A DNA stretch of 64,000 nt from an uncultured Pelagibacteraceae bacterium (GTDB taxonomy: Bacteria; Pseudomonadota; Alphaproteobacteria; Pelagibacterales; Pelagibacteraceae), in contig CACFJT010000003.1 in assembly GCA_902566705.1 (NCBI GenBank), forward strand, positions 59,286-123,285, in the 5' to 3' direction. Below are positions 52,811-60,865 of the stretch, piece by piece. The stretch's first letter is position 1; each line of letters begins with the position of its first letter. A model generated the notes under the pieces. The model was given only the letters and a program-made list of their open reading frames with translations, was not told the DNA's origin and made no database searches. The position numbers were made by a program, and so were the translations under genes.

Positions 52811-54031
52811 TTATAGAAAGCCTTGTTCTTTAGCTTTACTAATGTAAGCAGCCTCAACATCTTTCAATGCTTGTTCTGCAGACTCTTTTCCTTGTAAAAA
52901 TTCAACAATTTCACTTCCTAATGCACCATGCATTAAACCCATTTGCGGTAACATTGGATATGGTTTTGCTCCCATTTTTACAGCTTCAATTACACCAATA
53001 GATTTTGGTGTTGGAACAAATCCTTCAACTAACCAAACAGCTTGGTCAGCAGCGTCAGCTACCATTTTCTTATTTGATGCTGCATGCGCTAAAGCTCTAA
53101 ATGTTGCTTCTGCGTCTGCATCCGATCTGTTTTTTGCAAGCGTGAAACCATCCCACCATAATGTAGCTGCTGGAATATTTCCACCACCCACTGTAGCTGG
53201 TCCAGATAGTTTTGTTGCTTTAGTAATGTTTGGATCTCCTTCATCATCTAAAAGAGTACCTGATCTTGAAGCCCATAATGTCATTAATGCAACATTACCT
53301 GACTCCCATTCAACTTTAATAGCTTCACTATCGTGAGTTAAGTAATCAGGATTACTTAGTTCAGATAATTTTTTAAGCATATTCAAAGTAGCAACACCTT
53401 TTGCGTTATTAATATTAGGTTGTGCACTGCCTGATTTAAAGAATTCACCACCATGACCAATAAACATGTTCACAAACTCTTCTGCTAAATTCCAACCCGC
53501 TTTATATGCAGCAGCATAAGGATATTGCATTTTACCTGAAGCTCTAATTTTTTCAGATGCAGCAACTACTTCCTCGTATGTTTTTGGAACTGCTATGCCC
53601 AGATCTTTTAAAACATCTTCTCTGTAGTATAAGTGTTGGGTATTAGCCATAAAAGCTACAGCCATTACTTTTCCATCAATTGTAATTAATTGTGAGTCCT
53701 GAATTCCTTTTCCATATTTTTTAACAAGATCGTCTAATGGTCTAATTAGATCTTGGTTCATTAAAGGAACAATTGAACTGTTAGCAGCAATCCTAGCTGA
53801 AAACTCAGAAGGATTTGCGGTTAATGCTGGCACTGCAATTTTATTATGCTCAGATGAGTGAGTCACTTTAAAATCAGCACTTCCTTTACATTGTTTAGAA
53901 GTTTCAACGAAAGTTCTTAATGCAGGAAAATCATTAGCCAAAATATTTATTGAACCACTTTTAATGTTACAATCTGCAAAAGCAGAAGTCCCAAATAGTA
54001 GAAACAATAAAGTAACTAGTATTTTTCTCAT
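52811..54031 (-). CDS. Sugar-type ABC transporter periplasmic binding protein, system 1
   Basis: I choose the ATG at 54031, because it opens a signal peptide (MRKILVTLLFLLFGTSAFA) and has AGAGAGA before it. The upstream 15 residues of the longer frame are not signal-like. The 406-residue product is a CUT1-type solute-binding protein (NDFPALRTF, ILANDFP, YYREDVLKDLGIAVPKTYEE, LWWDGFTLAKN). The mature end starts DCNIKSGSINI, with a cysteine that could pair with the C at QCKGSAD. The ligand is unknown; sugars, sugar alcohols or related polar compounds are typical. Confidence 0.93.
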   Translation of the reverse strand: MRKILVTLLFLLFGTSAFADCNIKSGSINILANDFPALRTFVETSKQCKGSADFKVTHSSEHNKIAVPALTANPSEFSARIAANSSIVPLMNQDLIRPLDDLVKKYGKGIQDSQLITIDGKVMAVAFMANTQHLYYREDVLKDLGIAVPKTYEEVVAASEKIRASGKMQYPYAAAYKAGWNLAEEFVNMFIGHGGEFFKSGSAQPNINNAKGVATLNMLKKLSELSNPDYLTHDSEAIKVEWESGNVALMTLWASRSGTLLDDEGDPNITKATKLSGPATVGGGNIPAATLWWDGFTLAKNRSDADAEATFRALAHAASNKKMVADAADQAVWLVEGFVPTPKSIGVIEAVKMGAKPYPMLPQMGLMHGALGSEIVEFLQGKESAEQALKDVEAAYISKAKEQGFL

Positions 54032-54077
54032 ATTTTTCTCTCTATATTTGTTAGTTAAATTATAATTTAAGTTCAAA

Positions 54078-54116
54078 AATTATATCTATTCCTCAAAAAG
54101 AATAAAAGAGATAATT
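54078..54116 (-). terminator. Weak terminator after the MetE-like gene
   Basis: On the minus strand AATTAT and TCT arms pair with AGA and ATAATT across a bulge, plus ATTC/GAAT near the loop. The stem is followed by a short T-run. It overlaps the stop codon of the MetE-like gene. Confidence 0.4.
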
Positions 54117-55242
54117 AAATCACTTTTGACGCAAGCTCTGAGCCTCTTACGAGCGCTTCGAGTTTTTTATAAACTATATTTTCGTCTACATTTCCAAAAC
54201 CAGCAAAGGTACTAAATCCACAGTCAGTTCCAGCTAATAGTTGATCTATATCAATCACTTTTGAATATGTTAAAATTCTATGTTTCACAACTTCCGGATG
54301 CTCAACAAAGTTAGTTGTAGAATCTATTACTCCAGGTGCAATAATTTTATCCTTTGGGATTTTTAAATTTTCAAAAATTTGCCATTCATGAGAGTGTCTT
54401 GGATTAGATGATTCAATTAGATAGGTTTCCACATTTGCCTTTAATGCTATCGGCATTATTTTTTCTAGGGCAATGTCGTGTAAATGTGGTCCCTCATAAT
54501 TACCCCAACAAATGTGAAGTCTTATATTTGAACTATCAATATTACTAATTGCACTATTTAGGCATTCAATTTGTTTTTCAGCTCTTAATAAAAATTCATT
54601 TTCAGAAAGATCTTTAAAAGTCATATGTCTAGCTAATGCTAAGTCAGGACAATCCAACTGTAATTTTATTCCATTAGAAGTAATTTCCTCATATTCTTCT
54701 TTCATTACATTTGATAAATTTTCTAAATACTCATCATCATCTTTATAAAATTTATTTGGTAAAAATGCAGATATAACACCTGGTGAAGCAGCATTCATAA
54801 ATCCATTTTTGTGATTATTTTTATTTAATGCTTCTTTAAAATTTTTTATATCTTTTGAAAGAGAAGTCTTATCTTTTATTTTTAGTTCATTTGTACAACA
54901 AGGCCTTGTATATGTAGGTGTTCCACCTGTTCTAGCTATTCTTTCTTTAAAAGATGGAAAATCGTCTAAATCTTTTGGTGCTTTTCTCTCACTTTCACCA
55001 GAAAAACCATCAATTCTATCCTTAACATAAGTAGCATAACTTATTTTTGACATTTCACCATCGCTGATAAAATCTATACCTACATCGATTTGTTTTTTTA
55101 CAACTTCCTTTACATCTCTATTAACTATTTGATCAAATACATCTAAATTAATTTTTTGTTTTTGATCTTTTTTAAATAAAAGATCTGATAACTCATTTGA
55201 TCTTGGTAGACTTCCTACATGTGTTGTTTTAATTTTGACCAT
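54115..55242 (-). CDS. MetE-like cobalamin-independent methyltransferase-family protein
   Basis: The 375-residue protein corresponds to the catalytic half of MetE: TTHVGSLPRSNELSDLL at the start, ISDGEMSK, and a zinc site made by His and Cys of LHICWGNYEGPH, Glu in YLIESSNPRH and Cys in LLAGTDCGFSTF. The N-terminal MetE half that binds folate is absent. Such core proteins move methyl groups or sulfur from small thiols to acceptors. Its neighbours (ABC importer, NTF2-like proteins, cupin) suggest a role in breaking down an imported compound, not in making methionine. Confidence 0.85.
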   Translation of the reverse strand: MVKIKTTHVGSLPRSNELSDLLFKKDQKQKINLDVFDQIVNRDVKEVVKKQIDVGIDFISDGEMSKISYATYVKDRIDGFSGESERKAPKDLDDFPSFKERIARTGGTPTYTRPCCTNELKIKDKTSLSKDIKNFKEALNKNNHKNGFMNAASPGVISAFLPNKFYKDDDEYLENLSNVMKEEYEEITSNGIKLQLDCPDLALARHMTFKDLSENEFLLRAEKQIECLNSAISNIDSSNIRLHICWGNYEGPHLHDIALEKIMPIALKANVETYLIESSNPRHSHEWQIFENLKIPKDKIIAPGVIDSTTNFVEHPEVVKHRILTYSKVIDIDQLLAGTDCGFSTFAGFGNVDENIVYKKLEALVRGSELASKVI

Positions 55243-55245
55243 AGA

Positions 55246-56208
55246 TTATTTCATCAAAATTTGTTTCCAGATTGCAACTTCATCAAATAAAACCCACTCC
55301 CTTATAACATTTCCGTCAATTATTTCTGCATGATTAATACCCATGATAAAAATATTTTTATTTGTTGCTTCACCAAATTCGGAGGTATGATTTGAATGAA
55401 CTCCTTCTAAAAACCATCTAATTGATGCTTTATAATTTTTATTGGGTTCCTCCAAGTATCCAATATGTTCAACAGAAAATTTTATATTATTTAAAGCTTC
55501 CTTTAACAATTTCCAAAATTTCACAATATCTTCTCTACCATGTCCAATTCTATTACCTGGCCAATAAATACTTGATGCTCTTGCGTAATCGGAAAAATCA
55601 TAATCATCTTTAAAAACTTTATTAAGTATATTTGAATATTTAATTCCAACAGAGTTTTTTGGGGCAGGGGTTGGTTTATACTCTGAATTCATATCAGATT
55701 CAGAATTAAATAATTTTTGTGTTTTTTCTAACCCACCTTCATTTTCAATAATTTTTTGAGCAAATTCTTTAGGAGTGAAACCTATCTGTCTAACCATAGC
55801 ACCTTGATCTCTTACAATCCATTCATCGTAAACCTGATTATCTTTACATGCACAATCTGCAATAACTCTATAATAAATATTTTTTCCTGTTGGTTTACCG
55901 TAATAACCTTCTCCAAGATGAGTACCTTTGCTTAAAATTCTATGAGAGGAATGATAACCGGTATCATCGTTTCCATTCCAAATAACTTCCTCTCCCAATA
56001 ATTGTCTATTTGGGAATTCCTTTAATGTTTTAAACGTTGCATCAATAACTGGTTTATTTCCATAGGTAACTCCAAAAGGAGATCTTACAGGTAGATCATT
56101 GGTATAAAAATCTGCTATAGAGTTAACATCTCTATCTTCCCAAATTTGTTTTGTTATCTTTAGTATAAAATCAGGAAAACTTTTATATTTTTTATCAAAT
56201 CCTTTCAT
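55246..56208 (-). CDS. Double NTF2/SnoaL-like protein (minus arm)
   Basis: The 320-residue protein has two NTF2-like domains, with roughly FYTNDLPVRSPFGVTYGNKPVIDATFKTLKEFPNRQLLGEEVIW in the first and YARASSIYWPGNRIGHGREDIVKFWKLLKEAL in the second. The domain ends show IREWVLFDEVAIW, typical of SnoaL-like polyketide cyclase or ester-cyclase families. A separate double-NTF2 protein is encoded divergently at 57173. It starts in a one-base overlap with the cupin gene and lies four bases before the MetE-like gene. No reaction can be assigned. Confidence 0.72.
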   Translation of the reverse strand: MKGFDKKYKSFPDFILKITKQIWEDRDVNSIADFYTNDLPVRSPFGVTYGNKPVIDATFKTLKEFPNRQLLGEEVIWNGNDDTGYHSSHRILSKGTHLGEGYYGKPTGKNIYYRVIADCACKDNQVYDEWIVRDQGAMVRQIGFTPKEFAQKIIENEGGLEKTQKLFNSESDMNSEYKPTPAPKNSVGIKYSNILNKVFKDDYDFSDYARASSIYWPGNRIGHGREDIVKFWKLLKEALNNIKFSVEHIGYLEEPNKNYKASIRWFLEGVHSNHTSEFGEATNKNIFIMGINHAEIIDGNVIREWVLFDEVAIWKQILMK

Positions 56209-57152
56209 TAGATTTGAGTTACACAGTTCAATAAACTTTCTTTATCTTCATTAATTTCAATACTTACTTTTGAATTAATTGGAATGGAAATTGTATCTTT
56301 TGGATTTAGTTTTATACCAAAATCATCAATTTTTATCTGCCAACTTCCTTTCTGTGAGAACATAATTGTGGGCTTTGAAAATTTTAAATTTTCTAATTTA
56401 CCCTTTTTTGAGTTTAAAATTGATAAGTTAAAACCTGTATTCTGATTTATAACAGGATTAAACTTTTTATCTTGAAAAGTATCACCTAATACTTGAATTA
56501 AATTAAAATTCTCATTTATTTTATTTTCATGACTAATTCTGTCATAAAATTTGCAAATATATTTCTCAAGTTCATTTAATTTATAATTATCAAATTTTTT
56601 AATTTCTTCAGAAGAAATTGGTTCTAGGAGAGATTTGTTTTTAGGAATATAATCTATAGATAAATCTATTAAAGAATTGTCATTTAAAAGAGCCATTCCT
56701 GTCTGTTTAGCTTTTTCTAAGATGCTTGGAACCCAAGTTATTATTCCAGGATCATCTCCACCTAATACAACAAAAATTAATCCTTCTTTATTTCCTGCAT
56801 TCTCAAATCCTCTAAACATATTAGTTGGCATAGAAATTATATCTCCTGCACTTAGAATTGTTTCATCTTTACCTTCAGCGCCCCAATAAAACCTCCATTT
56901 ACCAGAATAGATAATAAAAACTTCAGCAGTTGTATGACTGTGGAGACCTGAGCCATTTTTTGGCAATGCTGAGACAGCTCCTAGATTAAAGCTATGAGGC
57001 ATTGCTATTTTAACAAATTGTTTACTATCTTCCGCAACTCCAGGACCTACAATAGAATAATTTTTTCTTTCTTTGTGTCCCTCAAGTTTCCCCTCAACAA
57101 ATGGCAAAGTGCTTGGTACAAGATCTTCAAATTTAGCTAATCGATTATTCAT
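56208..57152 (-). CDS. Bicupin-like protein
   Basis: The 314-residue protein has a clear cupin in its first half: SGLHSHTTAEVFIIYSGKWRFYWG, with two His and one Glu as metal ligands, and PTNMFRGFENAG. The second half (KPTIMFSQKGSWQIKIDDFGIKLNPKDTISIPINSKV) looks like a second cupin without the metal residues. Such proteins may be dioxygenases, isomerases or ligand sensors. It is the first gene of the minus arm, 20 bases from the divergent NTF2-type gene. The exact function is open. Confidence 0.78.
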   Translation of the reverse strand: MNNRLAKFEDLVPSTLPFVEGKLEGHKERKNYSIVGPGVAEDSKQFVKIAMPHSFNLGAVSALPKNGSGLHSHTTAEVFIIYSGKWRFYWGAEGKDETILSAGDIISMPTNMFRGFENAGNKEGLIFVVLGGDDPGIITWVPSILEKAKQTGMALLNDNSLIDLSIDYIPKNKSLLEPISSEEIKKFDNYKLNELEKYICKFYDRISHENKINENFNLIQVLGDTFQDKKFNPVINQNTGFNLSILNSKKGKLENLKFSKPTIMFSQKGSWQIKIDDFGIKLNPKDTISIPINSKVSIEINEDKESLLNCVTQI

Positions 57153-57172
57153 ATTTTTTTAAACTATATTTT

Positions 57173-58288
57173 GTGATACTAAATTTATCTAACAAAAAAT
57201 TTATGCAAATAGAACAATTTGATACAGGTCTTAAGGGTCAGGAGAATGTAGAAAAAATAGATATAACTCCTGAAGAAAACTATAATTATAAACAGGTTGT
57301 TAGAAAATATTTAGGAACTATTGTAAAAGAGGGTATCTCTAGTCTTGATCAAAACCTTCAAAATATGTTCTCAAAGGATGTTAGTGTTAATTGTTTCTAT
57401 CCATTAAATGAATTTATTGGAATTGATGATTTTAAAGAAAAATTCTGGAAACCATTGTTTAACTCATTTCCTGATCTTGAAAGAAGAGAACAGTTAGTAA
57501 TTAGTGGGGCTTTTAGGGATAAAATTCAAGTCGGAACAATTTCTACTTTATCAGGAGTGTTTAAAAAAAAATGGTTGAACATCAAACCAAACAACAAAAT
57601 GATAAATCTAAAATGTTGTGAAATTCACGAACTAAAGGATAACAAGATTATTGAGAGTTATATTTTAATTGATTTAATTGATCTGTTAATTCAAACAGGT
57701 AAAAATCCATTAAAAAATTCAAGAGGCTCTGAAGGTAGTTGGCTGAACCCAATCAATACTGATGGTATAAATTTTTTTGAAAAAGACATGCAAATTTCGA
57801 AAAGTAATTTGGAACAATCACTTACTATGCAGAGAAGCTTAAATATAAAACCTGAATTGGAAGTTTCTTCTGACAAAGATCTTAAAGAAAGATTAATCAA
57901 TCATCCACAAAGTGATTATTGGCATGAAAAAATGATTTGGTATGGACCAAGTGGCATTGGTACTGCAAGAACTTTAGAGGGATTTGTAGATAATCATCAA
58001 TTACCCTTTAGAAAAACTTTTAAAGAAAGAAATTATTGGGAACTTGGTCATTATTGTGAATTAGGAGATGGAAAATTTTCTTTAACTGCTGGATGGAATA
58101 GTATTCATGCTACTTATGGAGCTGATGATTGGCTAGGTTTTAAATCTGAAAATCAAAAAGTAACCATGAGGGTTATGGATTTTTATCATCATGATGAAGG
58201 AAAAATTCGTGAAAACTGGGTTCCAATTGATATAATTCATATACTTAAACAGATTGGAGTAGATATTTTTGAAAATATAAAAAATTAA
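57173..58288 (+). CDS. Double NTF2/SnoaL-like protein (plus arm)
   Basis: The frame starts with GTG at 57173; an ATG at 57203 (MQIEQFDTG) is equally possible and drops ten residues. The 371-residue protein has two NTF2-like domains: a first with VRKYLGTIVKEG, FIGIDDFKEKFWKPLFNSFPDLERREQ, and a second with SGIGTARTLEGFVDNHQLPFRKTFKERNYWELGHYCELG and NWVPIDIIHILKQIGVDIF. This is the SnoaL polyketide-cyclase-like form. It lies directly before the ABC ATPase, with one base between. It may be a distant paralogue of the protein at 55246. Confidence 0.75.
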   Translation: MILNLSNKKFMQIEQFDTGLKGQENVEKIDITPEENYNYKQVVRKYLGTIVKEGISSLDQNLQNMFSKDVSVNCFYPLNEFIGIDDFKEKFWKPLFNSFPDLERREQLVISGAFRDKIQVGTISTLSGVFKKKWLNIKPNNKMINLKCCEIHELKDNKIIESYILIDLIDLLIQTGKNPLKNSRGSEGSWLNPINTDGINFFEKDMQISKSNLEQSLTMQRSLNIKPELEVSSDKDLKERLINHPQSDYWHEKMIWYGPSGIGTARTLEGFVDNHQLPFRKTFKERNYWELGHYCELGDGKFSLTAGWNSIHATYGADDWLGFKSENQKVTMRVMDFYHHDEGKIRENWVPIDIIHILKQIGVDIFENIKN

Positions 58289-58289
58289 A

Positions 58290-59345
58290 ATGGCAAATAT
58301 AAAATTTACAGGTGTACATAAATCTTTTGGTTCAAATAAAATTATTACTGATTTTAATCTTTTAGGAAAAGAAGATGAGTTTCTTGTTCTTGTTGGACCA
58401 TCAGGATGTGGAAAATCAACATTACTAAGAATGATTGCTGGATTAGAAAAAATTGATGAAGGTGAAATTTTTATTAATGACCAAAAAATAAACGAACTTC
58501 ATCCATCAAAGCGTCAAACTGCAATGGTTTTTCAATCTTATGCACTTTACCCTCATATGAATGTTTATGAAAATATGTCGTTCGGTTTAAAAATAGAAAA
58601 AAGACCAAAAGAAGAAATCAATACTAAAGTTACGCAAGCGGCAAAAATTCTAAAAATTGAAGAACTTCTTGAGAGGAAACCAAAACAATTGTCTGGAGGT
58701 CAAAGGCAAAGGGTTGCAATAGGAAGAGCTATTACGAGAAATCCAAAGATATTCTTATTCGATGAACCATTATCAAATTTGGATGCAGCTTTAAGGGCTG
58801 AAATGAGAGTAGAAATATCAAAATTACACAATCAAATAAAAACCAACATGATATATGTTACTCATGATCAGGTTGAAGCTATGACTTTAGCAGATAGAAT
58901 AGTTATTCTAAATCAAGGTAATATTGAGCAGGTAGGAACTCCTGAAGAAATTTATAACGACCCTGCAAACATTTTTGTGGCTCAATTTATTGGTACACCC
59001 AAAATGAATATTTTAGAAATTGATGAAAAAAACGTAATTTCTGATAATAAAATTAAGTTATTAGGTAATGATATTATTTTTGATAATTTAAAACTCAATA
59101 AATCAAAACACTTTGTAGGTATTAGACCTGAACACTTAAAAGCAAATCAAGAAAATCAATTTACTTTTAATCCTGAGATTGAATTAATTGAAAACTTAGG
59201 TAACGAAAAAATTGCTTATATGAAAAAAGATGAACATCAATTAAGTGCCAAAATCCCAAGCAACATAGAAATTGGAAATAAAGTTGGATTTGATCTAAAT
59301 GACATTTTTATTTTTGACGAAAATGGAAAAAGGTTAAAATCTTAG
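58290..59345 (+). CDS. Sugar-type ABC transporter ATPase (UgpC/MalK-like), likely shared by both systems
   Basis: The 351-residue protein has Walker A GPSGCGKST near residue 37, the Q-loop MVFQSYALYPHMNVYENMSFGL, the signature LSGGQRQRVAIGRAI, Walker B FLFDEPLSNLDAALRAEMR and the switch His in YVTHDQVEAMTLADR. A C-terminal TOBE/MalK-like regulatory domain has GIRPEHLK. It is the only importer ATPase of this class in the window, though two full sets of binding protein and permeases lie on either side. It begins one base after the NTF2-type gene. Confidence 0.95.
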   Translation: MANIKFTGVHKSFGSNKIITDFNLLGKEDEFLVLVGPSGCGKSTLLRMIAGLEKIDEGEIFINDQKINELHPSKRQTAMVFQSYALYPHMNVYENMSFGLKIEKRPKEEINTKVTQAAKILKIEELLERKPKQLSGGQRQRVAIGRAITRNPKIFLFDEPLSNLDAALRAEMRVEISKLHNQIKTNMIYVTHDQVEAMTLADRIVILNQGNIEQVGTPEEIYNDPANIFVAQFIGTPKMNILEIDEKNVISDNKIKLLGNDIIFDNLKLNKSKHFVGIRPEHLKANQENQFTFNPEIELIENLGNEKIAYMKKDEHQLSAKIPSNIEIGNKVGFDLNDIFIFDENGKRLKS

Positions 59346-59395
59346 CACAACTTCCAATTGACAAATTTCAATTTTTCCCCAATTTTTTGATATTT

Positions 59396-59403
59396 GCTAT
59401 GAT
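59396..59403 (+). promoter_or_regulatory. Possible extended -10 element before the second binding protein
   Basis: TGC-TATGAT reads as an extended -10 promoter (TGnTATAAT type). A TTGACA at 59358 is too far upstream (34 bases) to be its -35 box. The predicted start of transcription would fall inside the palindrome at 59409. Confidence 0.35.
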
Positions 59404-59408
59404 ACTAG

Positions 59409-59425
59409 CACATATCTGATATGTG
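59409..59425. promoter_or_regulatory. 8-1-8 palindromic operator candidate
   Basis: CACATATC-T-GATATGTG is a perfect eight-base inverted repeat with a one-base centre, just downstream of the possible -10 and 63 bases before the binding-protein ATG. The position suits a repressor such as a LacI- or GntR-type protein, which is not encoded here. Confidence 0.5.
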
Positions 59426-59488
59426 ACAGTGAGTAGTTTGCGAAACATTCTCAAATTAATATAGTTTTATCTATAAATAGGAGGGGAA

Positions 59489-60820
59489 ATGAAAAATATA
59501 ATAAGACTGTTTTGCGTAATATCTTTTTTTATTTCAAGTATTGTTTACGCAGACATAAAGTTTTGGACAACAGAAGTTCAGCCTGCCCGAATGGCTAAGC
59601 AAGAGGAAATGGCAAAAGCTTTTGAAGCTAAAACAGGAATTAAAGTAGAGGTGATCCCAGTAGAAGAAAAAGATTTGGGAACTAGAGCTACAGCAGCTGC
59701 TGCCGCAGGTGATTTACCAGATGTGATCTACCACACTCTACAATATGTATTACCATGGGCTGAAGCAGGAATTTTAGATGTAGATGCTAACAATGCTGTT
59801 GTTAAAGACCTAGGTAAAGACACATTTGCACCAGGTGCACTTAACATGGCTAAAAAGGGTTCAAAGATTGCAGCTGTTCCAGTTGATGGATGGACTCAAA
59901 TGGTTGTTTATAGAAAAGACCTTTTTGATAATGCAGATTTAGCTCCACCAACAAGTTATGCAAACATTGTTGCTGCGGTTGAAAAATTATCAAAACAAAA
60001 TGGCATGTTTGGTTTTGTTGCTGCTACAAAAACCGATGAAAATTTCATGAGTCAGGTTTTAGAGCATGTTCTTTTAGCAAATGGTGTTAATATTGTTAAA
60101 AAAGGTGGTATCAAGAAACAAGGTAAGAAACTAAAGGAAGCATTAGAGTTTTATAAAGTAATTGCTAAAGCAAGTCCTCCAGGAGAATTATACTGGAAAC
60201 AGTCTAGAGCACTTTACTTTGCAGGTAAAACTCCAATGATAATTTGGTCTCCATTTATAATGGATGAACTTGCTGGTTTAAGAGACTCAGCTCCACCAAC
60301 AATTAACAGTGATCCAACGTCACCTGAACTTGCATCTAAAACTGGTTTCATTACTAATTTTAGTGGGCCTAGTAATAAAAAAGGTGCTGCATGGGCAGAT
60401 ATTAGATACTTTGGCATAACAGCTGATGCTGATACAGATGAAGCTAAACAATTTGTCATGTATTCTATGGACGAAGGTTACGCAAGCACGCTATCCATTG
60501 CTCCAGAGGGTAAATTTCCAGTAAGAAGAGGAAATTCAAGTGACCCTGAGGCTTTCACGAAAGCTTGGAGTAAACTACCTGTAGGAGTTGATAGAAAAGC
60601 TCCTTTATCAGATCTTTATGACCCAGATGTTATAAATAATATAGTAGCTGGTCTAGATACTGCAAATAGATGGGGTGTTAAAGAAGGCGAACTATCAAGA
60701 GCATCAAAAGTCATAAATTCTCAATTTATAAACAGAATCACTAGACTTTATATAGATGATCAAATTGATGTTGATGAGGCTGTTAAAATGATTAACGACT
60801 CATTAGCTAAATTCAAATAA
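59489..60820 (+). CDS. Sugar-type ABC transporter periplasmic binding protein, system 2
   Basis: Residues 1-21 are a signal peptide cut after VYA. The 443-residue protein is a CUT1 binding protein: IKFWTTEVQPARMAKQEEMAKAFEAKTGIKVEVIPVEE, DLPDVIYHTLQYVLPWAEAG, and a ligand-site tryptophan in VPVDGWTQMVVYRKDLF. AGGAGGGGAAATG gives a very strong ribosome site. A palindromic operator candidate lies upstream and a perfect hairpin downstream. A glycosidase-like gene at the end of the operon suggests a glycosylated osmolyte or oligosaccharide as ligand. Confidence 0.94.
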   Translation: MKNIIRLFCVISFFISSIVYADIKFWTTEVQPARMAKQEEMAKAFEAKTGIKVEVIPVEEKDLGTRATAAAAAGDLPDVIYHTLQYVLPWAEAGILDVDANNAVVKDLGKDTFAPGALNMAKKGSKIAAVPVDGWTQMVVYRKDLFDNADLAPPTSYANIVAAVEKLSKQNGMFGFVAATKTDENFMSQVLEHVLLANGVNIVKKGGIKKQGKKLKEALEFYKVIAKASPPGELYWKQSRALYFAGKTPMIIWSPFIMDELAGLRDSAPPTINSDPTSPELASKTGFITNFSGPSNKKGAAWADIRYFGITADADTDEAKQFVMYSMDEGYASTLSIAPEGKFPVRRGNSSDPEAFTKAWSKLPVGVDRKAPLSDLYDPDVINNIVAGLDTANRWGVKEGELSRASKVINSQFINRITRLYIDDQIDVDEAVKMINDSLAKFK

Positions 60821-60833
60821 TTTAATTATAATA

Positions 60834-60865
60834 AAAAAGCGGATAATATTAATTATCCGCTTTTT
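60834..60865 (+). terminator. Perfect 14-base-pair hairpin with T-run, ending at the permease start codon
   Basis: AAAAAGCGGATAAT (60834-60847) pairs with ATTATCCGCTTTTT (60852-60865) around ATTA. The right arm ends in TTTTT, directly against the ATG at 60866. It has the form of an intrinsic terminator and probably also hides the translation start region. Confidence 0.85.

Noticed and set aside
54115-55242. MetE-like gene as a sign of methionine synthesis controlled by a SAM riboswitch
   Set aside because: The folate-binding half of MetE is missing, and the region before its start is another gene's coding sequence with no riboswitch-like structure.
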